In this document: piece by piece, positions 31,055 through 41,582 of the stretch
Layout of the letters: each line of letters begins with the position of its first letter
Position numbering within the stretch: the stretch's first letter is position 1
Assembly: GCA_037893225.1 (NCBI GenBank)
Contig: JAZGUH010000707.1
Coordinates: forward strand, 1-64,000
DNA: 64,000 bases
Direction: 5' to 3'
Origin: Hippasteria phrygiana
Lineage: Eukaryota; Echinodermata; Asteroidea; Valvatida; Goniasteridae
Notes under the pieces: generated by a model
What the model was told of the DNA's origin: nothing
Database searches by the model: none
What the model saw: the letters and a program-made list of their open reading frames with translations, nothing else
Program-made: the position numbers and the translations under genes

Positions 31055-32100
31055 TGTTACGGTCTGAAAATCTTCAGACTATCCGTCAATATAAATAACT
31101 AGAAAAAGCCTGAATTTTCTTAGATGCAACACAGAAATCAAACAAGATCACACTGATATATAGAACAAAGAAACAATGTGATTTAATAATGAGAATATTC
31201 GAGAATCAATAGGGTTTAACAAGTGTAGAATTAAGAAAAGATCTTATACAATATATAACTTAGAAGATCTTACGGGCATGACTTATATAGGCGAGGGCTC
31301 AGACGACTTGGGCAGCTCTGCAATGGGCGAGGACTTAGGCGAGGACTTGGACGGCTTGGGCACTCAGCAACGGACAATGACGACTCCAATAATGCGAGCG
31401 AATACAGTTCTTTGACGAGCTGGAACACGGGGCGAATTCACCTCCAAAACAGCCGAAGAGAGACGAAAACAGCGGGGGACGCCACAAACTGGCTCCCGTC
31501 GCGAAAATATGGGGATATGAGACCCCAAATAATGAACCGACGACAGTTCACAAATAAATGTCTCTTTTTCCGGAAATAGAACTCAGCTCTAACTGCCTCC
31601 AGACGCACCTACGCAGACGAGTCATATACAGGTCACAGGTTCGAATAAAACGGCTCGATAAAGTCGATAACCGAAATCCCAACGAAATTCTCCGTCCGTC
31701 TAAAGTCCTGATTTAATTCCCAAGCTAGCCCGTACATAAAGGATTTAATTCATTCCAGAGATTACTAGAAATTCTAGAGAATCGTACAAATTACGTCACA
31801 TCTAAAAATAATCCTCTAACAGCCCCAGAATACAATTACTGTGTTTCTGGAAAAGTCTATAGCGTATACGAGATAGACCTGGCGTATGCGAGAACTTTCT
31901 GGCACATACATTGTATAAGGCTTGGCGTAAACAACTCTGACCCGTTCATTCACAGGGTCAGCCGAGGTCGCACGCGTATGCAAATAAGTGACGCGTGGCC
32001 TGTGACAAAACATGTGTTTGTGCCGGTTGAATGAGGGGCGTATATACATTCCGTGAGGGGAATTTCCTAACACTGGCAGCATTTACTTGTGTACATAACA
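31055..32100 (-). mobile_element. Solo LTR of the Gmr1-like family, antisense
   Basis: Read on minus it runs from TGTTATGTACAC to CGTAACA and aligns with the LTRs at 1163 and 11804. GTGT flanks it at 31051-31054 and 32101-32104, a 4-bp target duplication. No internal region remains, so it probably arose by LTR-LTR recombination. It lies in a receptor intron in antisense to the gene. Confidence 0.9.
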
Positions 32101-32162
32101 GTGTCGACTATTACATTTGGCCAATATACACGCTGATGAAGAATCTGTGATTCTCTTTCCAG

Positions 32163-32581
32163 GCACATCTACTGGACGGATTGGGGGAATTCTTCGAGGA
32201 TTGAGAGAGCAGACTTGAACGGGAGTAATAGAATGACGATGGTTGATTATTATTATTATTATTATTATTATTAATTCTTTCTGGTAATGAAACCAAGGAT
32301 TCCTCAAAAGCGCCCTGGGCACTGTAGCTCGAAAGCCTGAAGAAACCTGTAGAGAGAAGACAATGAGAAGAAGTTACAGTTTTAGAGGTGGGAGGAAAAC
32401 CCCAGAAGAATATTCTGGGGAAAACCCACGGAATCAGGTAGGGACTGAAAACCCAATCCACATGTGGACCAGGGCAGGAATTGAACCCGGGCCACAGCGG
32501 TGAAAGGCGGGGACAGTAACCACTGCGCCAACCTGATTCCTGATGATGGTTTAGTTTGGCCCAATGGTGTTACTAAACACG
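32163..32581 (+). pseudogene. Receptor exon: YWTD repeat 4, interrupted by a SINE
   Basis: The left part, 32163-32247, encodes HIYWTDWGNSSRIERADLNG and SNRMTMVD. The right part, from 32545, encodes DGLVWPNGVTKH up to the donor CACG/GTAAAT. Removing 32248-32544 leaves one class B blade with phases 2 and 1 that fit both neighbouring exons. In the sequence as given, GAT runs into a TAT repeat and a TAA at 32272-32274. Skipping the exon would break the frame, so this allele should not make a full protein unless an unusual splice removes the insert. Confidence 0.8.
32248..32541 (-). repeat. tRNA-derived SINE inserted in a coding exon
   Basis: On minus it starts with a tRNA-like head (A-box TGGCGCAGTGG, B-box GGTTCAATTCC; about 32540-32465), has a body of ~190 bp, and ends in a (TAA)n tail (32248-32274 on +). 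GAT occurs on both sides (32245-32247 and 32542-32544), giving a possible 3-bp duplication. The microsatellite tail matches the LINE tails at 3927 and 35570, suggesting LINE-driven insertion. Confidence 0.75.
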
Positions 32582-33557
32582 GTAAATTATACCGAGTCAT
32601 GCGTTGTGTAAAGTTGGTTTTTCCTTTGTTCCTTAAATCGTGTTATTAGCATGCATGAATGTTCGTGCTTTCCGAGAGTCTGTGAGAGACAAAAATTCAG
32701 ATGAAACAACATCGGGAATTATTGCTCAAATTCCATATGTGTCAGTTTGCTATTAACTGTACTGTGAACGTGTCCACTACTGTATAGACTGGTCCCCGCC
32801 CCAAATATTGGGACCAGTACTCTGATTTCTATGTATATAAAAATATGGATAGACCATTGGCTGTTCAAGTTGACGGCACCGTCCGCCATCTTCCCAGTCC
32901 ACGCAATGCGCGAACGTACGTAAACCAGTACATGTACAATCATGACGTAAGCAGGAGACAGGCTATGCAGCAATGATTTATGGATGTTCCACGGGTTGTA
33001 ATACTTATGGTGGCTGATGGCGACAGTTGTTTGTACAGCGCTCAACGGCCAATGAGCTATCCAGATTTGTAAACATGGAGATCAGTGGACCAGTAGCTAT
33101 AGTTCGGGTATGGCGCTTATGTTCGGCCCTCGTTTGCGCAAGCGCTGTATTTCCCATGTTTCATGGGTTGGATGCAGTTTTCATTATGGTATTATATTAC
33201 CTCTGACGAAACAAGAATAAAGAAACAACAATGAAGTCATTGTTGTCCTGTGAGGGAGGTCTTTTGTTGAACACGGTTCTCGGAGGTACAAATGTGTACT
33301 TCGTCTATGGAGAGTGTTAAAGTAAAGGGACAATAGAGAAGACAAAGCCTTGTCCTCGGTAGTACAGTAAAACACTCGGACATAAGATGGCGTTTGGTTT
33401 GAAATAGGCTTACATGTTTTGATACGGCAGTGAAATTTCTTGAGGGAGCATCCCCGGTAAAAATGTCGAAGATATATTATACCCTAACTCCCGGAACCTA
33501 CGCACGTGAATTCATACCTGAATTATTTTATAACTCCTATGTATTTTGTGTGTGTAG
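32582..33557. other. Intron without a recognised feature
   Basis: Contains CTTTCCGAGAG(T/C)CTGTG (about 32665), also seen at 27320, so a fragment of that repeat is here. No coding signal. Confidence 0.45.
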
Positions 33558-33815
33558 AAAACTACCTGTACTGGTGCGATGCAAGTCTGGACAAAATCGA
33601 GCGCAGCGACCTTCTTGGCAACGGGAGGACCGTTGTGCTAGACCTCACAAAATACCCCACGATCCACCCCTACGATTTGGCCATTTACAATGGTTATGTG
33701 TATTGGACCGACTGGGCTTCCACAACTATCCTCCGTGTCCCCACTAATGGACAAGTGGAGCAAGGTTATGGCCCTTCGGGTTTTCGACGGGCTGCAGGAA
33801 TCCATGTTGAACAAG
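33558..33815 (+). CDS. Receptor exon: YWTD repeats 5-6, end of propeller
   Basis: The acceptor GTGTGTAG ends at 33557. The exon encodes NYLYWCDASLDKIERSDLLG, NGYVYWTDWASTTILRVPT and GPSGFRRAAGIHVEQ, i.e. the last blades and closing strand of a YWTD propeller. The donor CAAG/GTTTGT is phase 1, matching the EGF exon at 40311. A second frame (VMALRVFDG) overlaps the 3' part, but the chosen frame keeps phase and the typical closing pattern. Confidence 0.88.
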
Positions 33816-34052
33816 GTTTGTAGTTCAAACTGCGTCGGTAAATTCAAATGCCGATGGAATAGTGTCTTCCCTATACATGTGTATATATAAGGAACCCAGT
33901 GGGAAAAGCCTATGAAATAGGTTTTGAGGTATTTCCTAAATAAAATCAGATTGTTTCCTCTTTTTGTTTGTTACCTGCCATTGTACATTTTCCTTTGTTT
34001 GCATTTTTGTTCATAACACAAGACAACCCGACCCACCCAACCCACACAAGTG
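33816..34052. other. Intron sequence
   Basis: Nothing recognised apart from pyrimidine-rich stretches. Confidence 0.5.
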
Positions 34053-34926
34053 CACTGTAAAAACACACCGTTTTTTACGGGAATTTCCTGGCAGTTTGGA
34101 CGCTAGCGCAATCCCGTAAAAAACGGTGCAAGCTGCGACTCGTGAACACTGTTGTTTTACGTTGCTGTCCCTTAAAATATCCCTGTTATTCCCGTAAAAA
34201 TACAGGGTATAAAAAATTTCACTAAGTTACTGGAAACTTGGTGTAAGTAATCCATATGATGCACGATATGGGGCAGAGGGAACCCCCCCCCCCCCTCTTT
34301 TGTGTTGGTCATTGTGTTCCCGAAATCTCAGGAATTCTTTTTGAGAGGTCTAGGGTGATGTGTTAGGTAACAATAGTCTGGAGAGTGTATAGGGACAAAA
34401 GGGGGTACCCCTCTGCCCCATATCGTGCTGGGTATAAGGTAATCACAAATTTACAGAAATGGGAACCAGACTAAGCAGACGTAATTTAGTATACATGCAC
34501 ATTGTACAAATACTACGGTAATTTACTAAACTCTACAAACTAAATAAAGTCGCGCTTTAGCATTATATTCAGCCTTATCCTGCCATCATGAAGTCACGGT
34601 TTCAGATGAAACTTTCACTATTTGAATACGAAAGAAGATGTAATGCAATTCTTCACCATCTTTTTACAAAAAGTCTAATTTCCTATGTGGAATTGCTTAA
34701 ATAATTAAATATTTTAGTAAAGAAATCGTGTTTTTGGACGAAACACCACAATTTAACATGACTTGTGTGAACACAAATTTCCTCAGTTCTGATTGGTCAG
34801 TCGCTGAGATTCGTGTAGGAGAACATGAGATTTTACGTTCAAAACCCGTTCAAACTAAAATAAGGTGATGGGTCTGTTTTTTTACGGGGGGAAAAACCCG
34901 TGATTTTACGGGATCTTTTTGCAGTG
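34053..34926. repeat. CACTG-ended TIR element containing MITE copy 4
   Basis: It starts CACTGTAAAAACACACCG and ends with the inverse, GATCTTTTTGCAGTG. Terminal regions carry TTTTTTACGGG on one side and ATTTTACGGG on the other. The GGGGCAGAG MITE (34252-34436) lies inside and must be younger. Confidence 0.65.
34252..34436 (-). repeat. GGGGCAGAG MITE, copy 4
   Basis: It starts CATATGATGCACGATATGG and ends ATATCGTGCTGGGTATA, in the same orientation as copy 2. Confidence 0.75.
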
Positions 34927-35153
34927 TGTGTAACGCCTTGAATCGGGGACCTCGTACTGGAATTTAACTTTTTCGCAAGGATCCTCATTGGTTTTGTACA
35001 CGATTTTCAAACGGGGACCTTTCTTAACCTTGGACCCTATTGCCCTATCTCTATTGTTAAAGGTCCCCTATTGAATGCAAAAACAAACCCATCCCATCCC
35101 ATCCTATCTCATAGGCCCATCCCATCCAATTTCATCTCACGGGCCCATCCCAT
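34927..35153 (+). repeat. Dispersed GGGGACC repeat plus CCCATCTCAT microsatellite
   Basis: 34935-35075 contains CGGGGACCTCGTA, TTGGTTTTGTACACGATTTT and AAAGGTCCCCTATTGAATGC, repeated at about 39890-40050 and 40085-40230. It is followed by degenerate CCCATCCCATCTCATAGG units (35085-35153), also found at 39590-39710. Confidence 0.6.
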
Positions 35154-35195
35154 TGTATTATTTGAACATGTGGATTCTCACAAAATAACATGGTT

Positions 35196-35595
35196 TGTGG
35201 TCAGTCTGGAGCGTTACCCGGAGGCCTCGAAGATAGACGTAAAATTATGCTGCCCCTTCGCTGTGGAATAAGTTACCAGCTTATGTGAGGAATGCCACCA
35301 GTTTAAGCCGTTTTAAGACGCTGCTAAAAACTCATCTTTTTTCAAATGCTTTTGATTTGTAATGGGTTTTATTGTATTTCTATTTACTGTAAGTAAAATA
35401 TTTTTGGAACAATGAATTTTACTCGTATATTTGAATGACGTATTTCTGAGCCTGCCTTGTATTTTTAATGTATCTGGTGATTTTAATGTATTAATTACTA
35501 GTTCTATGCCTAGTTTATTGTTGTACAGCGCATTTGAATATGTTACATACAATTTGCGCTTAATAAATACCATTATTATTATTATTATTATTATA
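35196..35595 (+). mobile_element. 5'-truncated LINE (CR1/L2-like) 3' fragment
   Basis: It encodes the C-terminal LINE signature LWNKLPAYVRNATSLSRFK through HLFSNAFDL and a TAA at 35360-35362. A ~200-bp 3' UTR and a (ATT)n tail (35572-35595) abut gypsy RNase H sequence, as expected for target-primed insertion. Confidence 0.75.
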
Positions 35596-36889
35596 AAAAC
35601 GCTTACAGGACCATACGGCAGCAAGTAACTCCTTCTCGATCTGGGCATATGATTTTTCAGCTGGAGTCAGGCTTCTGGAACAGTAAGCTATTGGCTTCAG
35701 GGTTTGGTCTGCCTGTTGCTGGATGATGCAGCCGCCAATGCCATAACTGCTGGCATCTGCGCTTAATGTCGGTGCTGTCGTCAAGAGTGTTTTCAGGTTT
35801 CTAAATGCAGCACGCTGTTGTCCTTCAGGAGATCGTTTATTGGGGCTGCCACAGATGACGAATGCGGGATAAACTGGGATAGCCAGTTTACCATTCCCAT
35901 TAACTTTTTGAACTCTTCCTTCGTTGTGAGAGGCATCATCTGCATAATTGCTGCGATCTTGGCTGGATCGGGGTGAATACCATCCTTGCCAAGTCTGTGC
36001 CTGAGGAAGTCGACTTGGTCCTGAGAAATTTTGCATTTCTCCTTGTTGAGTCTCAAGCATGCACTGCTGAGTTTGTTAAGCACCAAGCGAAGGCGATCGT
36101 CATGCTCCTGTTGCATCTGACCTGTGACGAGGATGTCATCCATGTAGACCATGTCCACCAGCAGGTCACTCATAATCCTCTGGTAGAGTTATGGTGCAGA
36201 CGAAATTCCGAAGGGTAAGCGCTTGAAGCAGAACCTCCCGAACGGCGTTACGAACGTGGTCAGCTTTTGGCTCTTAAGGTGCAGCGGGACTTTCCAAAAA
36301 CCATGCTTGGCATCCAAAACGGAAAACACCTTGGCTCCTGATATTTTCCCGAGGACTTCCTTCAAGGTTGGGATCGTCAACTGCTCACGGGCAACAGCCT
36401 TGTTGAGTTGTCCACGCAAACTCGTATCTTCCCATTTTTCTTGGGGGCGATCACAATCGGAGCGCACTACTCCGTTGGCTCTGTTATCCTCGTGATGACC
36501 CCCTGGGTCTCCATTTTTTCCAATTTCGTCTTTAGCTGTGGTAGCAGAGGAAGTAGAATGCGTCGCGGGGCATGGACGTAGTGTGGGTCAGCATTTCCAT
36601 TCAGTTTGATCTTCACGGGTGGGCCTTTGAGGCATCCGGTACCTTCGAAGATGTTGGCCTCGTTCATCAATGTGTATACACGTTGCAGCACACCGAGGGA
36701 TTTACATTTGCCCAAGACTGGCTTCCCGTCGTCAAGAATGAGGAATGTTAGCGCGTGTTGCTTCCCCTTGACCTCACAGCTTCTTCTGCCCTCTGGGTTG
36801 AGCGTTTCCTCCAAAGTAACCACATAGTCGTGTAGTGGTTGGTGTTGGGTTGTGAATGCTTGAGGGTGCTGTATATGCTTATTGGCCAA
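35596..36889 (-). pseudogene. Reverse transcriptase and RNase H of the second gypsy element
   Basis: The minus strand gives RT motifs HAPRRILLPLLPQLK, FSVLDAKHGFWKVPL, RLPFGISSAP and VYMDDILVTG (catalytic YMDD near 36150), then [12 protein letters not shown] and [14 protein letters not shown] of RNase H. At least three frame changes separate the parts and the RNase H C-terminus is cut off by the LINE fragment. Confidence 0.85.
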
Positions 36890-37804
36890 ATGTTCACCTC
36901 TAACCCAGTGTCCAGCATGAAGCTGATGCTCTGTCCTTGCACGTTAACAGTCTGGTGCCACGCCTCATTAGACTGAGTGGGCAGTATTGGTGCGATGGAC
37001 ACTGCCCACGAAGAATTCACTGCCATCTTCAATGTCGTCTGGTGCAATGACAGCTCGCAAGTGTCTGGGGTTTGATCTGCAGACCCTCAAAAAGTGGCCC
37101 AGTTTGCGGCAACTGTTGCACGTCTGGCCACTAGCAGGACATGTGGCATGGCTGGCATCCCGACCACATCGATCACATCTGGCCTTGGGCTTGCTGGATT
37201 TAGCAAATCCTCGAGGGGGTGCCCTTTGGGGTTTTCTGTACTTGACTGCCTGAACAGCTGAAGTAGCGAGTGCACCTTTAATTTCCTGCAGATCTTTGGT
37301 AGCCGTTTCAAGGGTTTTGGCAACTTCAAGGGCTTTCTGAAATGTCAGACCATCCTTTGTCAAGAGATGTTTCTGCACATATTCACTGCGAATACCGCAC
37401 ACCAACCGGTCTCTCAGGGCATCATCGAGAAACGATCCAAATTTGCATGGACTGGCCAGGGTCTGGAGTGCTACAGCATACTGTGCGATTGTCTCATTTG
37501 GTTGCTGATCGCGTTTATAGAAGCGAAAACGTTCTGCAATGACCAACCGTTTTGGTCCGTAGTGTGCTTTCAACATGTCACACACATATTTGTAGCTTTT
37601 GTCAGACACAGGTGTAGGCTCTGCAAGACTTTTGACTGTTTTATACACAGTTGAACCCACTGTACTCAGAAGTACAGCTGTCTGTTTCGAGGAGGGGATG
37701 TCATTTGCCGTGAAATACAGATCCAGGCGTTCGATGTAATTGCGAATGATCTCAACCTGGTCGTACGGATCAAGGCGTCCAAGCAACGGTGTAGAACGCG
37801 CCAT
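36748..37804 (-). pseudogene. gag and protease of the second gypsy element
   Basis: A 278-codon frame (37804-36968) opens MARSTPLLGRLDPYDQ and shows a Mag-like capsid (FRFYKRDQQPNETIAQY), followed by two cysteine-rich knuckles (CDRCGRDASHATC and CNSCRKLGHFLRVC). Protease follows in the overlapping frame 37047-36748 with SFMLDTGLEVN, where the usual DTGA has lost its Ala. The frame change near the end of gag could be a natural -1 shift or decay. Confidence 0.8.
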
Positions 37805-37889
37805 CTGTTGTTAGTTAATGGCCGTTGAATAAGCCAATTCGATGTCTAGGGCGCGCAGGGAATTGTGGGACAGAAATTGAATAAACAAA

Positions 37890-38315
37890 CCCATGTTTAT
37901 GGAATAATCTGCCTGAACAAATGAGAACCATAAACTCCTTAAGTACATTTAAATCGGAGCTACGTAAAGCCATCTATCAGTGATATTTCTGTCATTTATG
38001 CTGATCTGCGGAGTTATAAACTTGGTTGCCAAAATACTTTGGAGCCGGATGGGAATTTCCCCTAGTTTTTCACCCTAAAAGGTTTTTTTCGCGGGTTTTT
38101 CGCCCATCCCGTAAATCAGCAATAGGCTTCTGGAGAGTTGAAAAGTTAACCGAAAACTGATTTATTTGTGTAAAAATTATTGTATTTGTTTAAATATTTT
38201 GTATGAATGTGTAAATATTCAGTTTTAACTAATAATATGGAGGGCCCCAATGGAAACCAGTTTTAAACTGTTTGGGCATACCCTGGGTAAAGAAATGTGA
38301 TAAATATATGTACGT
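37890..38315 (+). mobile_element. LINE 3' fragment
   Basis: LWNNLPEQMRTINSLSTFK through RKAIYQ and a TGA at 37981-37983 form a LINE C-terminus. The 3' UTR ends GGGCATACCCTGGGTAAAG and ATAAATATATG. The same 3' end occurs in antisense at 44203-44372. It sits in the 5' untranslated part of the second gypsy element. Confidence 0.65.
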
Positions 38316-39380
38316 GGACGCGCCATTCGTGTTGTGCATAGCGTACTGAAAAGTAGTCAATTTCAAACAGTGATAATTAGTATTAGCATGGCTCTAAATC
38401 AATTAACAAGTGCCCTGATATCAAAAGGAATATTAACTCTTACGATCCATGGTGTTTATATAGAAACTTCATTCATTTGGGCAGGAAAAAAAACGAAGAA
38501 AAAAAGCGAACTTTCAACTTGCGCTTTTCACGCGTTGGTGCCGCAACGTTAATTGAAATCACATGTAAAACTCTAAATATCTTTGACAAATTGTAACTTT
38601 TTTTGAATGTAACTTTATAAATAGAAGGAAGCCCCAAAAACGCCTAAGCTTCGCACACATGCAGTCCAAACTATTGTAAACAGAGTGATATAAAAAGAAA
38701 ATCAGACAAACCAGGCGCACTTAGTAAACAAGTATTTTTATAGATCGAGTACAGAAGCAAAACGATTTTTTTGTAACAACCCCGAGACATCTTGCGTGGC
38801 GGAAACCAGACTAGTACCGTATGCGTATTGTGTGTGGATGCCATAAGTCCATTGCAAGACTTAGTCTGGCTCGCGGTACGCGACGCATGTTCCGTGTTGC
38901 TGCGTTGTGCGAAGCGAGATTTGGAACTAATTTTGCCCGTGTCTCGCGGGCTGGACGTCCGGTGGGCCCGGACATGAATGTGCGGGGATTCGGGAAAAAT
39001 CACAACTTTTTTTTCTGAGCGATAAAATGCTGATTCCTAAACCAAGTTATAGTTTATTTAATGGGGTTTCCTATGATGGCAAACATTTCGATAGGTTTGG
39101 AAAATTTAGACTTGTAATATGAAGAAATCCAAGCTGAAATGGAAAAACGCGTGTCCAAGACGTGCGTTGCTATCGGGCGGAAAGGTTTGTTTAAAAAAAA
39201 AAAAAACAAAACGGTCGTCAGGGAGTTGGCGCATGCGCGAGCGAAACATCGAACTGGCTTATTGCACATGTTACACGAAGCCAGTTGCACACAAACACTG
39301 AAGTTCTGTCCCTAAATTTGGCTACAAATCAGCTACTAAACGGCTATATGTGCGAGTCAAAATTACCGCTGGTTTATGTT
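38316..39380. other. Leader of the second gypsy element or inserted sequence
   Basis: Contains GCGCCATTCGTG near 38318, also seen at 18105. No gene is supported. The open frames around 38790-39020 lack domains. Confidence 0.4.
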
Positions 39381-39399
39381 GGACCCAGCGCTGCCACCA
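39381..39399 (-). other. Primer-binding site of the second gypsy element
   Basis: On minus it reads TGGTGGCAGCGCTGGGTCC, directly after an LTR ending AATAATACA. A TGGTGGCAGCG start is common in Mag-like gypsy elements. Confidence 0.6.
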
Positions 39400-39575
39400 T
39401 GTATTATTTGGACATGTGGATCTCACAAAATAATATGGAACGGACTCACCAATTTGATGTGTAACTCAAACAGCACGTCGCCATGTTTGGACGTCTCGTT
39501 TTAATCACGAACTGTCTGATCCAAATCCAAAGGATGTACAACGTACAGTTCGTGCAGGTCAATGCACTTACAACA
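39400..39575 (-). repeat. Proposed 5' LTR of the second gypsy element (176 bp)
   Basis: On minus it would begin TGTTGTAAGTGC and end AATAATACA. The inner end is supported by the primer site and by the match at 35154-35194. The outer end is inferred from TG..CA ends and the CCGAT flank. Confidence 0.5.
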
Positions 39576-40310
39576 CCGATCTCATCTCAATGGCCCCTCC
39601 CCTCCCATCTCATGAGCCCATCCCATCTCATAGGCCCATCCCATCTCATAGGCCAATCCCATCTCATCTCATGGGTCCATCCCATCTAATCTAATCTAAT
39701 CCAGGTAGCAAGGGTTTTGTTTGCCCGTTACAAAATAGAATTTTCGTCCCGTTGTATCCATTTTCAGCGATCCGATTTTGCTTCTGTCAGCGTCCCGATT
39801 TTGGTTTTAAAATCTCCATCCCGTTGCAATCTGCCACCGCCCTGGCTACAAAACCCAACCAACACGCACACATGGGTGTGTGAACGGGTGCAATCGGGGA
39901 CCTCTTATTGTCCCTCTTTTGTTTGTACTTTAACTTTTTCGGAAGGCTTCCTATTGGTTTTGTACACGATTTTCAAACGGGGACCTTTTTCAATCGGGGA
40001 CCCTATTGTCCTCTTTTGTTAAAGGTCCTCTATTGAATGCGAAAACAAACTCACACACACAACCCATGTGTGTAAATACCGGCAATCACGGACTCCCTAT
40101 TGTCCCTCTTTTGTTTGTACTTTTCGGAAGGCCTCCCATATGTTTTGTACATGAATTGTAATCGTGGACGTTCGGTAAATCGTGGACCCTTTGTCTATGC
40201 CCTAACCCTTTTGTCCCTAGTCCACAATTGCCAGTATTTACATACTCACTTGTGTGCCATTGAAGATTGTGCAGTGATTTGTGTGCACTGTTGGATTCTC
40301 CACACTGCAG
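39576..40310 (+). repeat. CCCATCTCAT microsatellite and two GGGGACC repeats
   Basis: Degenerate CATCCCATCTCATAGG units run to about 39710. CGGGGACCTCTTATTGTCC (39896) and CACGGACTCCCTATTGTCC (40087) start two tandem copies of the repeat at 34935. Frames spanning them are not genes. Confidence 0.6.
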
Positions 40311-40424
40311 AGCCTAATTATTGCGAGAGTTCTCCCTGTCTGAATGAAGCAACCTGCGTGGATATTATCAACGGGTTTAGGTGTCAGTGCCCTGCTGGAT
40401 TCCAGGGCATCACCTGCTCTGAAA
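40311..40424 (+). CDS. Receptor exon: EGF-like domain 1
   Basis: A phase 1-1 exon between CACTGCAG and GAAA/GTAAGT. It encodes [30 protein letters not shown]: six cysteines with the C-x-C and G-F-x-G-x-x-C spacing of an EGF module. No clear calcium-binding D-x-D/N-E lead is present. EGF modules commonly follow a YWTD propeller in LDLR-family receptors. Confidence 0.88.
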
Positions 40425-41088
40425 GTAAGTTCGTCATTTGTACACATTCTTTCAGCAATGGCAATAAAGTCTATGGAATTTCGGACTTCACTTCAACCAT
40501 ATATCATTACCTTTTGAATTCCTCATACAAGGGAGGACGGGAGGAACAAAAACATCCACGCTTAAAAAAATTCAACATGTATCGTGTTCTTTGGTCCTTA
40601 CAAAATAATGATTTGAACCTGCGACCTCCGGAATACCGTACCGGTGCTCTACCAACTGAGCTATCTTGCCTTATTTTTTTAATTGCTCATCTATTTCTTT
40701 GAGGGGGCTAGGGCTCTTTATGATGTTTATGCTATTTCATTTGTCATAGTTTTGACTCACGTCGGTTTAGTATACTGAAAGTTCCGTCCAGCAGTTCCGT
40801 ACAAATACTCTTAACGCGAGATTCTAAGCTATCAACAGGTGTTAAATGCCGTAGTGATTGTATTGCCATGGACATGCATGAATGGTGGTCTGTGCAGCCA
40901 CTTACGGTTGCATTCCTGAGGCCATCGGTCTGACATTCGCATGAGTTCATACACCTTAGGTTTTTTTGGGCTTGTTTCTTAACTTAGACTTACTGTGGCT
41001 CACTTTATTTTCTCGTCGATTTTTAATCAGAACCCTGAATTCACAACCGATCTCGTCTGACTTACCTGCTCGACCAAATGCACCTGCC
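40425..41088. repeat. Intron with a tRNA-derived SINE head (40606-40670, minus)
   Basis: GATTTGAACCTGCGACCTCC and ACCAACTGAGCTATCTTGCC on + are the complement of the B-box and A-box of the family at 541-612. The remainder is unassigned intron. Confidence 0.6.
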
Positions 41089-41264
41089 CAGTAGCGTATC
41101 CGGCTTTTTTGTGCCAGGGAGGACAAACAACGACTGAACCGACTTTAAACCGTCTTAAAAACACTATTTCTTTTTGTTTTTTATGACGCCTCAAATGCCG
41201 CCGGGGGGGGGGGGGGTTTCCCCCCTCCCCCCCCCCCCCCCCCCCTCCAGTGGATACGCCACTG
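41089..41264. repeat. hAT-like MITE, copy 2
   Basis: The termini are CAGTAGCGTATCC and GGATACGCCACTG. The flanks CACCTGCC (41081-41088) and CACCTGTC (41265-41272) form an 8-bp duplication with one mismatch, the hAT signature. The interior poly-G/poly-C spacer (41204-41247) matches copy 1 in position. Confidence 0.8.
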
Positions 41265-41582
41265 CACCTGTCCGTGCTTGGCATTCCAAGCCTCTTCATA
41301 TAGCTTTCTCAAATATTAGGGGTTTTCGTTCTAACTTTACTTCTCTGCAGTCCTTTGTTCATAATAATTCACCCGACTTGTTGGCTCTGTCAGAGAGCAG
41401 ATTAAATAGTGACATTTCTTATGACTCCTTCAAATTACCTGGATATATTTTTCATCGTCTTGACCATCCTCCTTCTTATAGTCTTGGTGTACATGTTAGC
41501 GAAACTTTGCCTATTGCTCGTGAACCCTCTCTTGAATGTAACCCTTACATGTGTTTTCGCCTTGCCCTTGTCCACTCCACTA

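Larger units (their letters stand above)
35154..39575 (-). mobile_element. Second Ty3/gypsy element (Mag-like), antisense and truncated
   Basis: On minus: a short 5' LTR (39575-39400), a primer-binding site at 39399-39381, gag, protease, RT and RNase H in conventional order. Then a LINE fragment (35595-35196) replaces integrase and most of the 3' LTR. 35154-35194 matches the LTR end (TGTATTATTT.GACATGTGGA on +). The flanks CCCAT (35149-35153) and CCGAT (39576-39580) are a plausible 5-bp duplication inside a CCCATCTCAT microsatellite. Frame breaks show it is not active. Confidence 0.7.

Noticed and set aside
32083..32461. Minus-strand ORFs with Asn or Ile runs over the YWTD exon
   Set aside because: They are readings of the SINE's (TAA)n tail in other frames.
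33690..33890. Frameshift in the last YWTD exon (VMALRVFDG frame)
   Set aside because: The annotated frame keeps phase 1 to the EGF exon and gives a normal propeller end, so the alternative frame is a coincidence.
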